NCBI GenBank assembly: GCA_949361645.1
Contig: OX442419.1
Coordinates: 1,523,358 to 1,587,357 of the forward strand
Length of the DNA stretch: 64,000 nt
Direction: 5' to 3'
Source: Spongilla lacustris
Taxonomy: Eukaryota; Porifera; Demospongiae; Spongillida; Spongillidae
This document shows, piece after piece, positions 1 through 11,177 of this stretch (position 1 is the first letter of the stretch; each line of letters begins with the position of its first letter). The notes under the pieces are model-generated. The model saw nothing but the letters and a program-made list of their open reading frames with translations, was not told the origin of the DNA and searched no databases. The position numbers were made by a program, and so were the translations under genes.

Positions 1-9
1 TTTTTTCAC

Positions 10-2170
10 TTGCAATTTGGGATGCCGCCTGAACAAAAGGGCAAACATAGAAGTGGAGCTTGCAGAACATGTAAGTCCGGAGTTTGCCATGATTGCTGCA
101 GCTGTCGACGAAAAACCTGCGGACGTCCCTCCCAAATTGATGTACGGCCGAGACCAGTAGCGTATCCAACCAATGCTGCTAGACATCGTCATCATAGCGC
201 TCCAGCTGTTCATGTCAGCACTTTTATTGAACCTGCTATTGTTCGCACTTATGTTTCTGCTAGCGCTACTGCTCCCACTGATGTTCCTGCTAGCGCTACT
301 ATTCCCACTGATGTTTTTGCTGGCGCCACTGTTCTTCCTGCTATCGCTATTGTTCCCGCTATAGTACAACAGTTCCTGCTGGCACTAGTACTGTTCCTGC
401 AGCAATAACTGCTGATGTTCCAGCTACTGTTCCCGCTGCTATCTCTGGTGATGCAACAACTGCTAATGTTCCTGGTATTGATCCTGGTGCTGCCACTGCA
501 GATGATCCTGATACTGCTATCCCACACAAAGGCACATAACACCACAATTATGGCAGTCGGGATTTCATTTGCCATGTATCTGAGTCTGTTGGGTACTGAA
601 GCCGGTTCTGACATAAGCCATATTCCAAGTGTTGACCATCGAAAAGCTGCTAGAGTTAAGGAAGATTTGACTGCTGATGGTTTCCAAAGGATTCAATCCA
701 TATTCTGGAAGGGTGTGAAGGGTTGGGTCAAGTTGCTCCTCTCTGCTTTGAATCTACCTGACGACAAGGTATTAAAGAAAATATTTTTTATACCAGGCAC
801 CCATGTTTAAAATGAGGCAGATGCCAAATGCTGGAGGTGAAACTACTGTAGGATCAAGTTCCCATTCCATTGTTGCAACAAACATCATTGAAGCCATTAA
901 GCATGAGAAATCTTACCATACTTTGGGAGCGAGGCAACTTCTGGTTCCTTTTGGTACTTTGCTGACCAAATTCTGGCTTGAGCATTTCAATATGAAGGAA
1001 ACCTTGGTTGCTGAGCTTAAGTTTCAGGCCCAAGTAGATGCTGAGTACCAACGCCATGGTCGACTGTGTTGCTCTTAAAGCCAGATTTCAAGGCTCCATT
1101 TTGCACATCAACTCTTCAGGGATTGCTGGCTTTTATGCCTCTGAGTACATTACCACTGGTGGCATTGCGCAGCAGGTCACAACACTGAATTTATTAGGAA
1201 CATGGGACAGTACATTCCTTCTAAAACTGTGACTCTACCTGTAATCCAGCCAGCATCAATGGATGTGAACCCCTTTCAACAAGCAGGTGTTAATTTTACT
1301 GGTGTGAATGTTCTCATGAGCAGTGACTTGCGTAGCGACATGGCTGTATTAAGTAAAGCTCAACATCGGTATAAGAAGAGGAAGAGGAATAGGAGTGCAA
1401 GTGAACAGAAGCGGGAGAAAAGGGAGGAAGAGGCTCTATGAAGCTGGGTGAGGTGAAAAATATATATCTCCAGTGTAACACATGCAAGTACCATTTCAAA
1501 TCGTAAGTGTTCCTAAAGAAGCATTGCATGTTGTGGTGCCTGCCAATCCAAAGATGCTCTAAGTGTAGCCATGCGCTATGCAGGTACAATCCTTGCCACA
1601 AGGGATTTCTCTTTGTCAGGTTGTATTGCTAATATGTCAACCTTATTCTCTACTCCGGACTCTTCACCACCTGCTACATTTGAATGTAATTTTCAAGTTG
1701 GGTGGGCCCAGGTACGTAAGGCCATGCATCCTATTTTCAGCATCAGGGTACAGCAATTTATTGCTCGCTGTTGGCAGGAGGGAATTATAGCCAGACGTGC
1801 CAAGGTTTCTGCAGAGGCAGCTGTTGTACGCCTCACCGATGAACATGTGGCAGGAAGAATTCGATTAGCTGAGATGCCTGTTGTTGGGCAAGTACGGACA
1901 TCCTACCAGGCTATTGGGCAATCTAAGGATGTGCCTGGTGGGTCAGCTCAGGGGAAGAAACGAAGGGGTCACTCATACAAGGATCTCAGCAATGACAAAT
2001 CGGCTCAAAAAAAGAAGCAGAATATGTCACACACTATACTTGATTGGAGCAAACCACTGCTCAAATGGTCCAAGCCTCAACTTCAGACTTATCTTACTGA
2101 GCACATTGTAAATAAAACTGGGAACAAGCCAGAGTTGATTGAACAAGTAAAAGCGTGTATGCACTTGTAA
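10..2170 (+). pseudogene. Broken unknown protein locus: Cys-rich N-terminus, Pro/Ala/Thr repeats, SAP-like C-terminus
   Basis: I do not recognise this family. On the + strand coding-like stretches follow one another in changing frames. From 10 there is a Cys-rich patch (CRTCKSGVCHDCCSCRRKTC), then degenerate Pro/Thr/Val/Ala repeats of about ten residues to about 535. Blocks at 550-790, 803-1060, 1075-1200 and 1205-1441 read as a mostly non-repetitive protein with a Lys/Arg/Glu-rich end. A C2H2-like pattern (CNTC..FLKKHC) lies near 1480-1530 and is broken by a stop. The last block, 1571-2170, is an uninterrupted 199 codons; its final ~35 residues (LLKWSKPQLQTYLTEHI, ELIEQVKACM) resemble a SAP DNA-binding helix-extended-helix. 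The frame changes near 800, 1060 and 1200 mostly lack splice signals, so decay is likelier than introns, although GACAAG|gtatta near 768 could be a donor. It may be an old transposon or a decayed duplicate. The locus may begin before the window. Confidence 0.4.
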
Positions 2171-2831
2171 AGCTGTGTAATTGTGTTGATATGCATGCGT
2201 ATTTTATGCATTGCCAATAGAAACTAATCACCTGTCATCGCGTGGAGTACTATTTTGTTTATTGGAACATGTAGATCTCCATAGATGGGCGTGGCACAAT
2301 ATCGCGCGACCGGCTGACAGAACTGAAAATACTTACAAAACAATACAAACGGAGAAGCGAAGGTGAAGAAGCAATTCTTTTTGTTATTCTTATACACATA
2401 TTCAACTAATAAAGTAGTTAGATCGACCAGGGATTGCTCAGAAAAAAAGTGCACCTGCCGTGGCATGTTTGCGGAGTTGTCCGACAATACGAACCTGTAT
2501 AAAACGTGGGCATTTACTTTAGGGCAGTCGTAAATATGCACTGAGTATCAAAATGCTTTATATATGTAATGCTGCAAGAAAAAATACAAAACTCCAAACG
2601 GAGGGAATTTTTCATTTTATGAATATCCCCAAAATAATCAAGATTTCCCCGCATCTGTCGTAAACCCGGTGTTAAAAACAAGTGCGAATTTCAAGCGACT
2701 CAGTGCATTTCTATTGCAGTCATGAACTGCTACCAAAGAGATCCTTGGGGTGGTAAACAGGAGTGTGAGGGACAGCGTTGAAGCGCTATATGCTGGAACC
2801 ACAAACCAACTGGCGTGTTAATAACGTCATG

Positions 2832-3011
2832 CAATGACTTCCCTCACATCGCTCTGCTATAGCCCTAAAGTATTTAGCCATTCCGGCGTCCAGTGCTCCC
2901 TCTGAAAGAGTATTTTCGCAGTTAAAACTTGTACTTGATCGCAAGAGATGGCGGATGGATGCTGGCAGAGTGGAAGAGTCATCTTCTTGCATGCGGTGTA
3001 ACAAACGTTAA
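2832..3011 (+). pseudogene. hAT transposase C-terminal dimerisation fragment
   Basis: From 2868 the + strand reads KYLAIPASSAPSERVFSQLK and continues DRKRWRMDAGRVEE to a stop at 3009-3011. This is the conserved hAT-family C-terminal dimerisation motif (A-x-S-A-x-S-E-R-x-F-S). Just upstream, DFPHIALL in the same pattern is cut by stops near 2853-2867, so the copy is frame-broken. Nothing recognisable of the catalytic domain remains between 2200 and 2830. It differs clearly from the intact hAT at 40.3-43.0 kb and comes from another hAT lineage. Confidence 0.75.
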
Positions 3012-3069
3012 CTTTTTAATGTATGCCGATTTATAATTGCTGTACATGTGGTTATTACTTTGCGCCGTT

Positions 3070-3220
3070 AATTGCGACCGGGTATCGACCGGGACCGTCT
3101 TGAATCCAGGCGGCCTCCGTCAAACCGCCAACGTGACCGTATTGCTAAGATACGGTCAGTGTTCGTCCGTGAACGTGACCGGGACGATCCGGTACGGTTA
3201 ATCGTGAACGTGACCGGATC
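3070..3220. repeat. Short GTGACCGG-rich dispersed motif cluster
   Basis: The stretch carries several copies of a GC-rich word related to GAACGTGACCGGGA, at about 3129, 3171 and 3207, with shorter GACCGGGAC relatives near 3078-3095. Spacing is irregular, so it is not a clean tandem array. No coding reading convinced me. Confidence 0.35.
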
Positions 3221-3769
3221 GATAATAGCCGACCGCGGCATCACTGGCTTCTTTCAGGATGGTCTTCCGTCACATAAATTGACGGATTAGTAAATGCGAT
3301 GAATTACTAACTCAGTAACTGTAGTGTAGTTGTAATTACACACATGCAAGCGTTTTTTTTAATGTTTATTTTTTTCAGCATTCCAAGAACTCGTTGGGAG
3401 TATGTAATATAGCTGATACCTCAGGGAGCGGAGGTCATGGAGAACGCACGCTGATGCCAAGGACGCAAGAATGGGAAGAGGCCACGTTTGACCCTTATTT
3501 GTGGTTGACCCTGATCTAGCTAGTGGTTAGGATATATACCACATTCCAAAGTTCCTCTTCCAGGCTTCTGTTCAAACACATCTTATATAATTTTCCCCTC
3601 TTCTCCTAGGGTTAGCTCCATGCTCGTTCATTCTCTCTTTCCCGGTGGCAGGCATTCTCTAGCCCCAGCGCTAGCGCTAGCGACAGGAAAATCACGTGCA
3701 GCGCAGCCGAGCACGCGGCAACGACTTGCAGCGTATAGCGATCTCGTTCTGTATACAAAACACATATAA

Positions 3770-3895
3770 ATTGAACAGTTCACGCCAATGATATAATCAC
3801 CGCCTCCCCAGTCCCCATACACTGAGCGGGACGCCAAATCGATGGCGAGAAACAAGCGCGATAACGAGCACGTACACTTTAATTGTTGTACAGTG
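3770..3895. repeat. Diverged copy of the centre of the 11-12 kb palindromic element
   Basis: The order CGCCAATG - ATATAATCACCGCCTCCCCA - CATACACTGAGCGG - ACGCCAAATC - GGCGAGAA - AGCGCGATAACG - GCACGTA follows the central part of the palindrome at 11178-12007 with scattered substitutions. The outer arms are not recognisable here, so this is a truncated relative lying directly before the Gypsy remnant. Confidence 0.55.
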
Positions 3896-3901
3896 TGCAG
3901 G

Positions 3902-4891
3902 CATGGTTGTGCTCCCCAAAGCGGATAGCAAGATATGTATATGTGTGGACTTCACTAAACTAAATGAAAGTGTGTGTAGAGAGCTATAGCTACACATGTT
4001 GCCTTGCGTGGAGCAAATGTTAGCACAGATTAGTGGAGCGAAGATGTGGATGCAAACTCTGGCTTTTGGCTTTCATAACTCTATTTTTGTTTTCAAAGAC
4101 TTCCATTTGGGATCACTTCTGCACCAGAGATATTCCAGAAGCGAATGTCTGAAATTCTTCTTGGTCTTGATGGAGTTGTGTGTATATTGGACAATGTCTT
4201 GATTTTTGGGCCAAATCAAGAAATTCATGACATGAGGCTAAAAGCTGTGTTGCAGAGGGTCAAGTCTGCTGGGGTAACACTAAAAAGAGACAAATATGTA
4301 TTCTCTCATAGCAGTGTGAAATTCCTGGGATAAATCGTAGATGCATATGGTGTGAGGCCGGATCCAAACAAAGTGACTGCCATCAGAGAGATGGCTGCAC
4401 CAACAAACACAGCAGAACATAGGCAATATCTTGGGATGATTATTCAATTTATTAGTAAATTTACTTCTAATATAGCTAAACTCACCAAGCCACTTCGAGA
4501 GTTGCTGAGTAAAAAGAAACAGTGGACATGGAATGAAACCCATCAGAAAGCATTCTCTAAGCTGAAGGACGAAGTCAGTACGCAACCTGTTTTAGCTTTG
4601 TACTTTCCCAAGTTGGATACTATTGTGTCGGCAGATGCCTCTTCATATGGCATTGGTGCTGTGCTGCTGCAGAGACAGCTTGATGGATCTGTAAAACCAG
4701 TTTCGTATGACTCTGGATCCTTAACTCCAACTGAACAGAAGTACGCTCAGATTGAAAAGGAGGCTTTGAGTGTGACATGGGCCTGTGAGCGCTTCAGGGA
4801 TTATCTTACAGGACTTCAATTTCAAATCAAGATGGACCATAAACCTCTTGTACCATCCTGGGGCCAAAGAACCTTGAAGATTTGCCACTAA
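3902..4891 (+). pseudogene. Ty3/Gypsy pol remnant: reverse transcriptase and RNase H
   Basis: The + strand holds a decayed Gypsy polymerase. MVVLPKADSKICICVDFTKL at 3904-3963 is the RT fingers motif, followed by a stop and VEQMLAQISGAK. The palm is shortened and shifts frame. The thumb side resumes at about 4108 with FGITSAPEIFQKRMSEILL. The catalytic YxDD region reads ILDN at about 4186-4197, so the active site is lost. KFLG is followed by a stop at 4331-4333, and the connection and RNase H regions then run open from 4352 to 4891, with the DASSYGIGAVLLQ motif and the YAQIEKEAL box. The partner integrase follows at 5.1 kb. An inactive fossil. Confidence 0.85.
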
Positions 4892-5094
4892 GGGTTCAGT
4901 GTTTTCGGCTAAGATTCATGAGATTTAAGTAAACAGTTTCATGAAAAGAGATGGTCATTGCTGATACATTGTCACAAGCTCCAAGTAATGAAGTATATCA
5001 GAAAGAGAAAGAGTTTAGAGCAGAAATTCAAGCTTATGTCGACTTGGTAGTTAGGAATATACCTACTTCTGAACCAAAGATGCTGGAAATAAAA

Positions 5095-6180
5095 TAAGCA
5101 CAGCAGAAGGATGAAATATGTCAAAAGGTCATTCAATTCTGCCAAGAAGGTTGGCCTGATAAGAGTCTTGTGAAGGGTGGATTGAAGCAATTTTTCCACG
5201 TGGCATCAGAGCTTTCTGTTGAAGATGGCTTGTTGTTGAGAGGCAATCGGATAGTGATACCAATGGCTCTATGTGCACCAGTTATGAATAGATTGCATGG
5301 TGAACACTTGGGGATCAACAAATGCAGGGATTGTGCAAGGGAATCAGTGTGGTGGCCTGGTCTGAAAAGGGAATTGGAAGTAAAGATTAGTATGTGTACC
5401 AAGTGTACAAAATCACATTCTCAGAAGCCAGCTGCAGAACCTTTGATGATGTCAAATCTACCTGACTTGCCTTGGCAGAAAGTTGCAATTCACCTGTTTA
5501 GTTGGAATAGTTCACAGTATCTTCTCGTCATTTATTATTTTTTTCTCGAGATGTGGAGCTCTCCAAACTTTCTGCAACTCATCTCAGGATGTAATCAACC
5601 ACATGAAATCGATTTTTGCAAGACACGGAATTCCAAATGAAGTGGTCTCGGACAATGGTCCTCAGTTTTTATCAGACATATTTCACTCTTTTGCTGGGGA
5701 ATATGGATTTGTTCACACCACCAGCAGTCCTAAATACCCTCAAAGAAATGGTGAAGCCAAACGGGCGGTGAGAACCATTAAGAATATCCTTGACAAAGCG
5801 AAAGACCCATACATTGTACCTTGGTCTTCTTGCATATCGTTCCACTCCACTCCGTAATGGGTACAGTCCATCTGAACTTTTGATGAATAGGAGATTGAGG
5901 ACCACAGTTCCTACTTTAGGGTATAATTTAGTAAATTTACATCCATCAGTACCTAACTATGAGCAGCTCAGAGCAATGGAGCAAAGGGATAAACAGAAAC
6001 AGCGCTATAGAAGTCTGATTTTGATAGATGTCATGCCAGTTGACCTCTTAAACAATTGATGCCAGGTGATCAAGTGTGGATTGATGACCAAAATTTGAGA
6101 GGATCTATAGTACATGTAAAGGAATACTCTACAAGATCTTATTTCGTTGACACTGAAAGGAGTATACTGTGAAGGAACAG
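5095..6180 (+). pseudogene. Ty3/Gypsy integrase remnant, continuation of the same element
   Basis: From about 5160 the + strand encodes the integrase zinc domain: H...H in RLHGEHLG, WWPGLKRELE, then CTKC. The core follows: LPWQKVAIHLF (the first catalytic Asp position reads His), VVSDNGPQFLSDIF (second Asp) and YPQRNGEAKRAVRTIK (Glu kept) near 5640-5790. Frame changes fall at about 5540 and 5790-5830. The core end GLLAYRSTPLRNGYSPSELL runs to about 5900 and the C-terminal part is broken after 6060. LTRs could not be located with confidence; a purine tract (GGGGAGGGAGGGGGA) at 6556-6570 might be a polypurine tract. Confidence 0.85.
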
Positions 6181-6229
6181 ACGACAGCTGAAATTTCTCC
6201 CAGGGGAAAAGGACCATGGCCATTCAGCC

Positions 6230-6944
6230 ATAGTACACAATGGTGGAGGTGTGAGCAGTATTGATCCAGTGCCCCATAATGTTGTCATCCTTCCAGATGA
6301 GGAAGAAACACCAAGGGAGCAGCAGGAAGCAGCAGTAGACCCACAAGACAACACGAACTAGAGGGAGTAGTTGAACCACAAGTGCAAGGGCATGAATCAG
6401 AAGGCAGTGCATATTATGTTGTAATAATGCACGTGATGTGTGGTGATAATTTCGACTCTTACACTACAAAAACCATAATATCACAAACCAGTGTACAATG
6501 TTCATTATCACTACATGTATTCAGTTCATTGCTATTCATCATAATTACTGTCACTGGGGAGGGAGGGGGATGAGCATATCTGCCCCCTTCCCCAAATTGT
6601 AGTGTACAAATTAAAATCTGTTATTACTAGGAGGGGGTGGGGGGGGGGGGGGGTGGGGGGCAGTTGTCATCTCTCCAATCCCTGACACTCTACTACATGT
6701 ATCTAATCAATAGGGGTACTGCAGCCACAACTCTGGTCCAGAATATGCAAGTAGGCACCTCCCAAGTGAATCTTGTTAGCCTGGGAATCAGACCTCATAA
6801 GAAACAAATGAGTGTGTTTACAATAGTGGTGCTTAGTGCTAATTATTTCATTTCTCTCTCTTCATGTAATTTGCAAAAGGTTTAATCTACATTTCAGCAC
6901 TCTACATGCGATGCTCTAACAGTAACAAAACTCATATTGAAGCT
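6230..6944. other. Intergenic, low-complexity G tract
   Basis: After the Gypsy remnant, short reading frames to about 6570 look like the decaying tail of the same element. A G homopolymer interrupted only by T occupies about 6631-6660. Nothing else is recognisable before the stop codon of the kinase exon. Confidence 0.5.
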
Positions 6945-7904
6945 TTACTTGTCCAGTTGCTGCAGTGAAATTAATATATCTTTCATGTCTGGGCGATTGG
7001 CTGGATCTCTGGAGATGCAGTTCCTTATTAATGCAGCCATTTGTTGCCACAATAAAATTTCAAGCTGTGGTTTGTTACCATTAGGAAACTTACCAGTGAC
7101 CATTTCAAACAACAGTAAGCCATAGCTGTACACATCCATCTTTGGGGTCTGGCGTTTGGAATCAGGGCTCTCAGGAGCTGCATAGACTGCATTTCCTGGA
7201 CGTTCAGTTGCCACCAGAGATGCATAATTAACAGACCCATAGTCAGATACCTTGGCTCTCCAGTTGTTGACTCCAACTGGCTCTAGAAGCACATTTGAAC
7301 TGCTTACGTCTCGATGGATGATTGGGTCAGGCTTCATCAGGTGGAGGTAGTTCAGTCCAAGTGCAACATCTGTGCCAATGGAAATCTTCTGGACTTTGGA
7401 AAGAGTTGCCCTTTCTATGTTGCTTCTCAAATTAGTTGGCATTAGCTCTGTGACAAGGACAGGCTGATCAATATCCACTGAAGCTCCAATAAATAGCAGG
7501 AGATTGGGGTGTCGTACACGGGCCGCCATGTTCATCTCCCTGATAAATAGGTCAATATTATGTGGGGAGATGATGTCTTCATGCATGAACTTTGCAGCAA
7601 CCTTTATACCACGGAACATAGCTATTTTCACCTCCCCCCATCCTCCGACGCCTAGGCGCTCTTCATTTTCGATTATCTGGATCTCGTTTCTTTTAATAAT
7701 CCATGAAGCATTTTCACCTTTTGCATTCAGTCTTTGTTCAACAGTTTCTTTTTCCTGTCTCACAGCAATAAGCTGTTGCTCTACTCTCTCCTTCTGTTGC
7801 CTCATATCATTCAGCTGTTGCTCTACTCTCTCCTTCTGTTTCAAAATATCATTCAGTAGCTGCTCTGTTCCTTCCATACGCCTCGTTTCACGAAGCGGCT
7901 GCTC
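6945..7904 (-). CDS. Protein kinase, TKL-like, with N-terminal coiled coil (last exon of a larger gene)
   Basis: This exon encodes a coiled coil followed by a kinase domain. Counting from the Met at 7877 (310 residues), residues 1-55 are heptad-like QQKERVEQQL repeats, probably a dimerisation helix. Kinase signatures follow: glycine loop GVGGWGEV (76-83), Lys96 in VAAKF, Glu114, HRDVSSSN (188-195), DYGS in place of DFG (212-215, catalytic Asp kept), APES (234-237) and NRP (294-296). All catalytic residues are present, so it should be active. It would phosphorylate Ser/Thr and possibly Tyr; the substrate is unknown. The frame stays open upstream of Met to a splice acceptor, CTCTAG|GAGCAG, at 7904, so this ATG is probably internal and the gene continues beyond 7904; upstream exons were not found. 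Sponge genomes are known for many such TKL-type kinases. Confidence 0.85.
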   Translation of the reverse strand, partial: EQPLRETRRMEGTEQLLNDILKQKERVEQQLNDMRQQKERVEQQLIAVRQEKETVEQRLNAKGENASWIIKRNEIQIIENEERLGVGGWGEVKIAMFRGIKVAAKFMHEDIISPHNIDLFIREMNMAARVRHPNLLLFIGASVDIDQPVLVTELMPTNLRSNIERATLSKVQKISIGTDVALGLNYLHLMKPDPIIHRDVSSSNVLLEPVGVNNWRAKVSDYGSVNYASLVATERPGNAVYAAPESPDSKRQTPKMDVYSYGLLLFEMVTGKFPNGNKPQLEILLWQQMAALIRNCISRDPANRPDMKDILISLQQLDK

Positions 7905-8242
7905 CTAGAGTAGAAGTTACAATAAAATACATATTGACACTTCTAAAAATGTTTTTCGAAATGATAGCTCTCACCACTACACTGCCTTAACCTTAAATCA
8001 AAGACTGGGCTAATAAATATTAATTTAACCACTGCCCTACTGAATTGATCAGCATGGATATGTGTCTCACAAAGCATACAGATTATGGTGTGTTGATAGT
8101 TATTGTAGCAATGTGGTGATGATTAGTGTAGCGTTGTGGTAATGATTTTTAATTGTTATGTAGGGATACAATGAATTTGCTTGAAACAACATTTATCTGC
8201 ACTGGACTTGATACAATCATTTCCCTCTCCTCTCTCTCTCAT

Positions 8243-8517
<275 letters not shown>

Positions 8518-8519
8518 AT

Positions 8520-10488
8520 TTCTTTATATTACCATTGCAAAAATCACCACATTTTCCTTCACAACAACATAAAACTACCTCCCCACTACATAGTTTCTGC
8601 ATTAAATTCTGCATTCAGTAAAAGAAATTGTATCAACATCACTCACATATGCCGGTCTATTCACACTTGCATGTTGTGGCAAATCTGCTTGTAGACCATT
8701 GCTCTTGTGTGATGGTTGGAAGAAAGGATAATAGTAATCTCCTTTAAAACTATACATTCAACCTGGTGTACAACATGAGATTATTGTTTTGTTATTCAAT
8801 AGCACTATGAATTATACCTGGTGTCCATGAAAGATAGCAAAGTAGTTGAATTTAAGTTTTTATAGTGCGGATTAGCTTAGGGGAATATGAGTTGCAGTAT
8901 TATCTTTGTTTTATATGGTTTGTGCATACATTTACATGTAGTCTTGTTATTTCATAAGACTGAAAGTTAATGGTATTATATAGAATTTAAGGCAATGGTG
9001 GTGTAACAAGAACAAGTGATTGGAGATACATGTACAACACACAATATCAGTAATTTAGCACTTTTTTGTAGAACAGCATTACATTTATGTTGTAAATATT
9101 TTGTTTATTCATTTGTTCAGAGCTGTTCCCTTACTTTTAACTTTTTACACCACTTTCTCAGAGAGAATATTATTTTGTTTCCTTCATTTTTTATAGTATC
9201 TGTACAGTAAATACTTACAAGGACAATACAATGGCAAAATCCAGCTGTTAACGTTGCAAACTTGCAATACCATGTTATGCATTTTCGCAGCTCAGTTGAT
9301 TCCAAAAAAAAAAAAAAAAAATTTTTCTTTTCAGGATCAGCACTGTAACGAACTCAGGTGTACTCTAATTTGACTTCTGGCTTTAGAGCCGGGATATTCC
9401 CCTTGTCATCTGGCTCTACTAGTTTTTTGACATGAAGGCATTTTGACAAATAACATAGCCAAATATCAGAACACGGTAAATATTGCCATCATTACCATGG
9501 GAACGTTTTTAATATTGCATAATCATATATCAGTTTCGTGCTTTATTGATACCTGAAGATGTTCTTCCAGGAAATTGTAAAGCCAGCGGTATAATTGGCA
9601 CTCTTTAAAACAGTTCCTATCCCATCACTCGTAAAGAAAAAACAGGAGTGAAGAGTGGGTCTGGGAACAAAGCCAGTAACTTTTTTTTAAACCATCTGGC
9701 GACTTGAAAATGACTGTTTATAATTTGCCTTGTGATTTGATAGAAGCTAAACTATCCATTTCTCGGTATGCGAGTTATACGCTCGTCGATGTTCATGATA
9801 CGGCACAAATCCTATATGCTACATGTACTTGCTCCCACAAGTATGATACTGACTTTGTTCATAATGTGTTGTGATACTTTTAATTAACTGAGATATTTAT
9901 GGGCTGTCAACTAATTCAAAGTGTGAAAGAAAATTAGTTGAAAACAACTAAAGGTATGTTTAAAATGCACTTTGAGATTTAATAACACACAATTACATAA
10001 TCGAAAGGTGTTTTAATAAGTTTTTATTAATTACAGTTAAGTTAGTTCAATACATTTTTAATGCTAATATAACCCACTATTCAAGTAGCCTATTGATGAT
10101 TCATACTTGGAAGTAAGTTTATCTCTAACCTTAATCTTGGGTAATGTTGATAACAGAGGGCTGTTGATTTATGGTTTTGGTATAAATACATTGTACATTG
10201 TACTTTTAACCACTTATAAAAAATTGGATTTACTAATCTTGATTTTAGAATTTCTTTAGGAACTGTAATACGTTTGGTGGTTAATCATTTTAATTACTTC
10301 CTTAGGAACTGGACTGTGGTGGTTAATAAATTCTATAATCCTGAGTTATAATGATTTTAATGTATTTTGTTCTTTTGTACTCTCTTTAAGTTACATGTGC
10401 ATGTAGTTCTTTTTTTATTTTTTTAATCTCTCTCCCATAACAACATTTTCACCATTTGGTCACCTCTGATGGTCAGTCACCAGCATCA
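8520..10488. other. AT-rich non-coding stretch
   Basis: No supported exon or mobile element was found. The sequence is AT-rich with many ACATGTA words and an A18 run at 9304-9321. It probably contains introns or upstream parts of the kinase gene on the minus strand and the 3' flank of the trefoil gene. Confidence 0.4.
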
Positions 10489-10855
10489 CTAATGTCCACT
10501 TACGATGTACTTGACCACAAAATGTGCAGCATCAATTGTCCTAGAGGTCTGCATGGGGGCACTTATTTGCCCCGTGGGAAGCGATCCTATCACGCCCCCT
10601 GGGAACATTGCTGACTCAAAAACAGTGTAGCTGCCTACAGTTATGGAAGGCACGAAGTCACAGTCTGGTCCCCCTTGGCCCTTCACACATCACACAAGAG
10701 AGAGACATAGTTATATGATGGGTTGCCAGTGATGCTGTTACTCTGGCTTACATAGCCAATCAAATAGCCATTACTGATGGCAAGGTAGCACTGAGGCATA
10801 GCCACACTGCGCAGCTTCACAATGCCAGGTCTGGGCACCTTCACCTCAAAGAAAC
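10489..10855 (-). CDS. Beta-trefoil (FGF/IL-1-like fold) protein, last two exons
   Basis: Two minus-strand exons fit together. Exon 10855-10752 (acceptor CTACTCAG|GT, donor GGCTAT|GTAAGC) encodes FFEVKVPRPGIVKLRSVAMP then CYLAISNGYLIGY. Exon 10680-10489 (acceptor GTGTGAAG|GGC) continues in frame GQGGPDCDFVP...YTVFESAMFPGGVIGSLPTG and ends HFVVKYIVSGH. The pattern V-x-L/I-R-S-V...C-Y-L-A-I-S-N-G-x-L-x-G, then CDF, V-F-E-S and HF-x-V-x-Y is that of a beta-trefoil repeat as in FGF-like or related secreted factors. Whether it is a true FGF, another trefoil factor or a fascin-like protein cannot be decided from two exons. Upstream exons and any signal peptide were not found; the 830-bp palindromic element lies 320 bp upstream. 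An alternative donor, ATC|GTAAGT, near the end could extend the gene. Confidence 0.6.
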
Positions 10856-11177
10856 CTGAGTAGATAGAGACACATACAATTACGTAAGCTCACTGGCTCA
10901 ACATTAGCATGTGTAGCTCGGTATAGATCGTGATACTTGTTGACCAGGGTGGTAGCAGCCATTGACGGCTGAGTCCAGCCGGGACCAGTTTTTTTCCACG
11001 AACGAAAAATAATTATCATTTATTACTTACATTAACTTAGAACAAGCACGCGCACATAACATGAAATAACCTCCGTTAATATCATAACTCGGTCAATACG
11101 TACCGGTACGCGGTCGCGTCGATCGTGCATGAATGTTATTGTAGTAGCTATATATAGCACGGCCACTACACACCATA

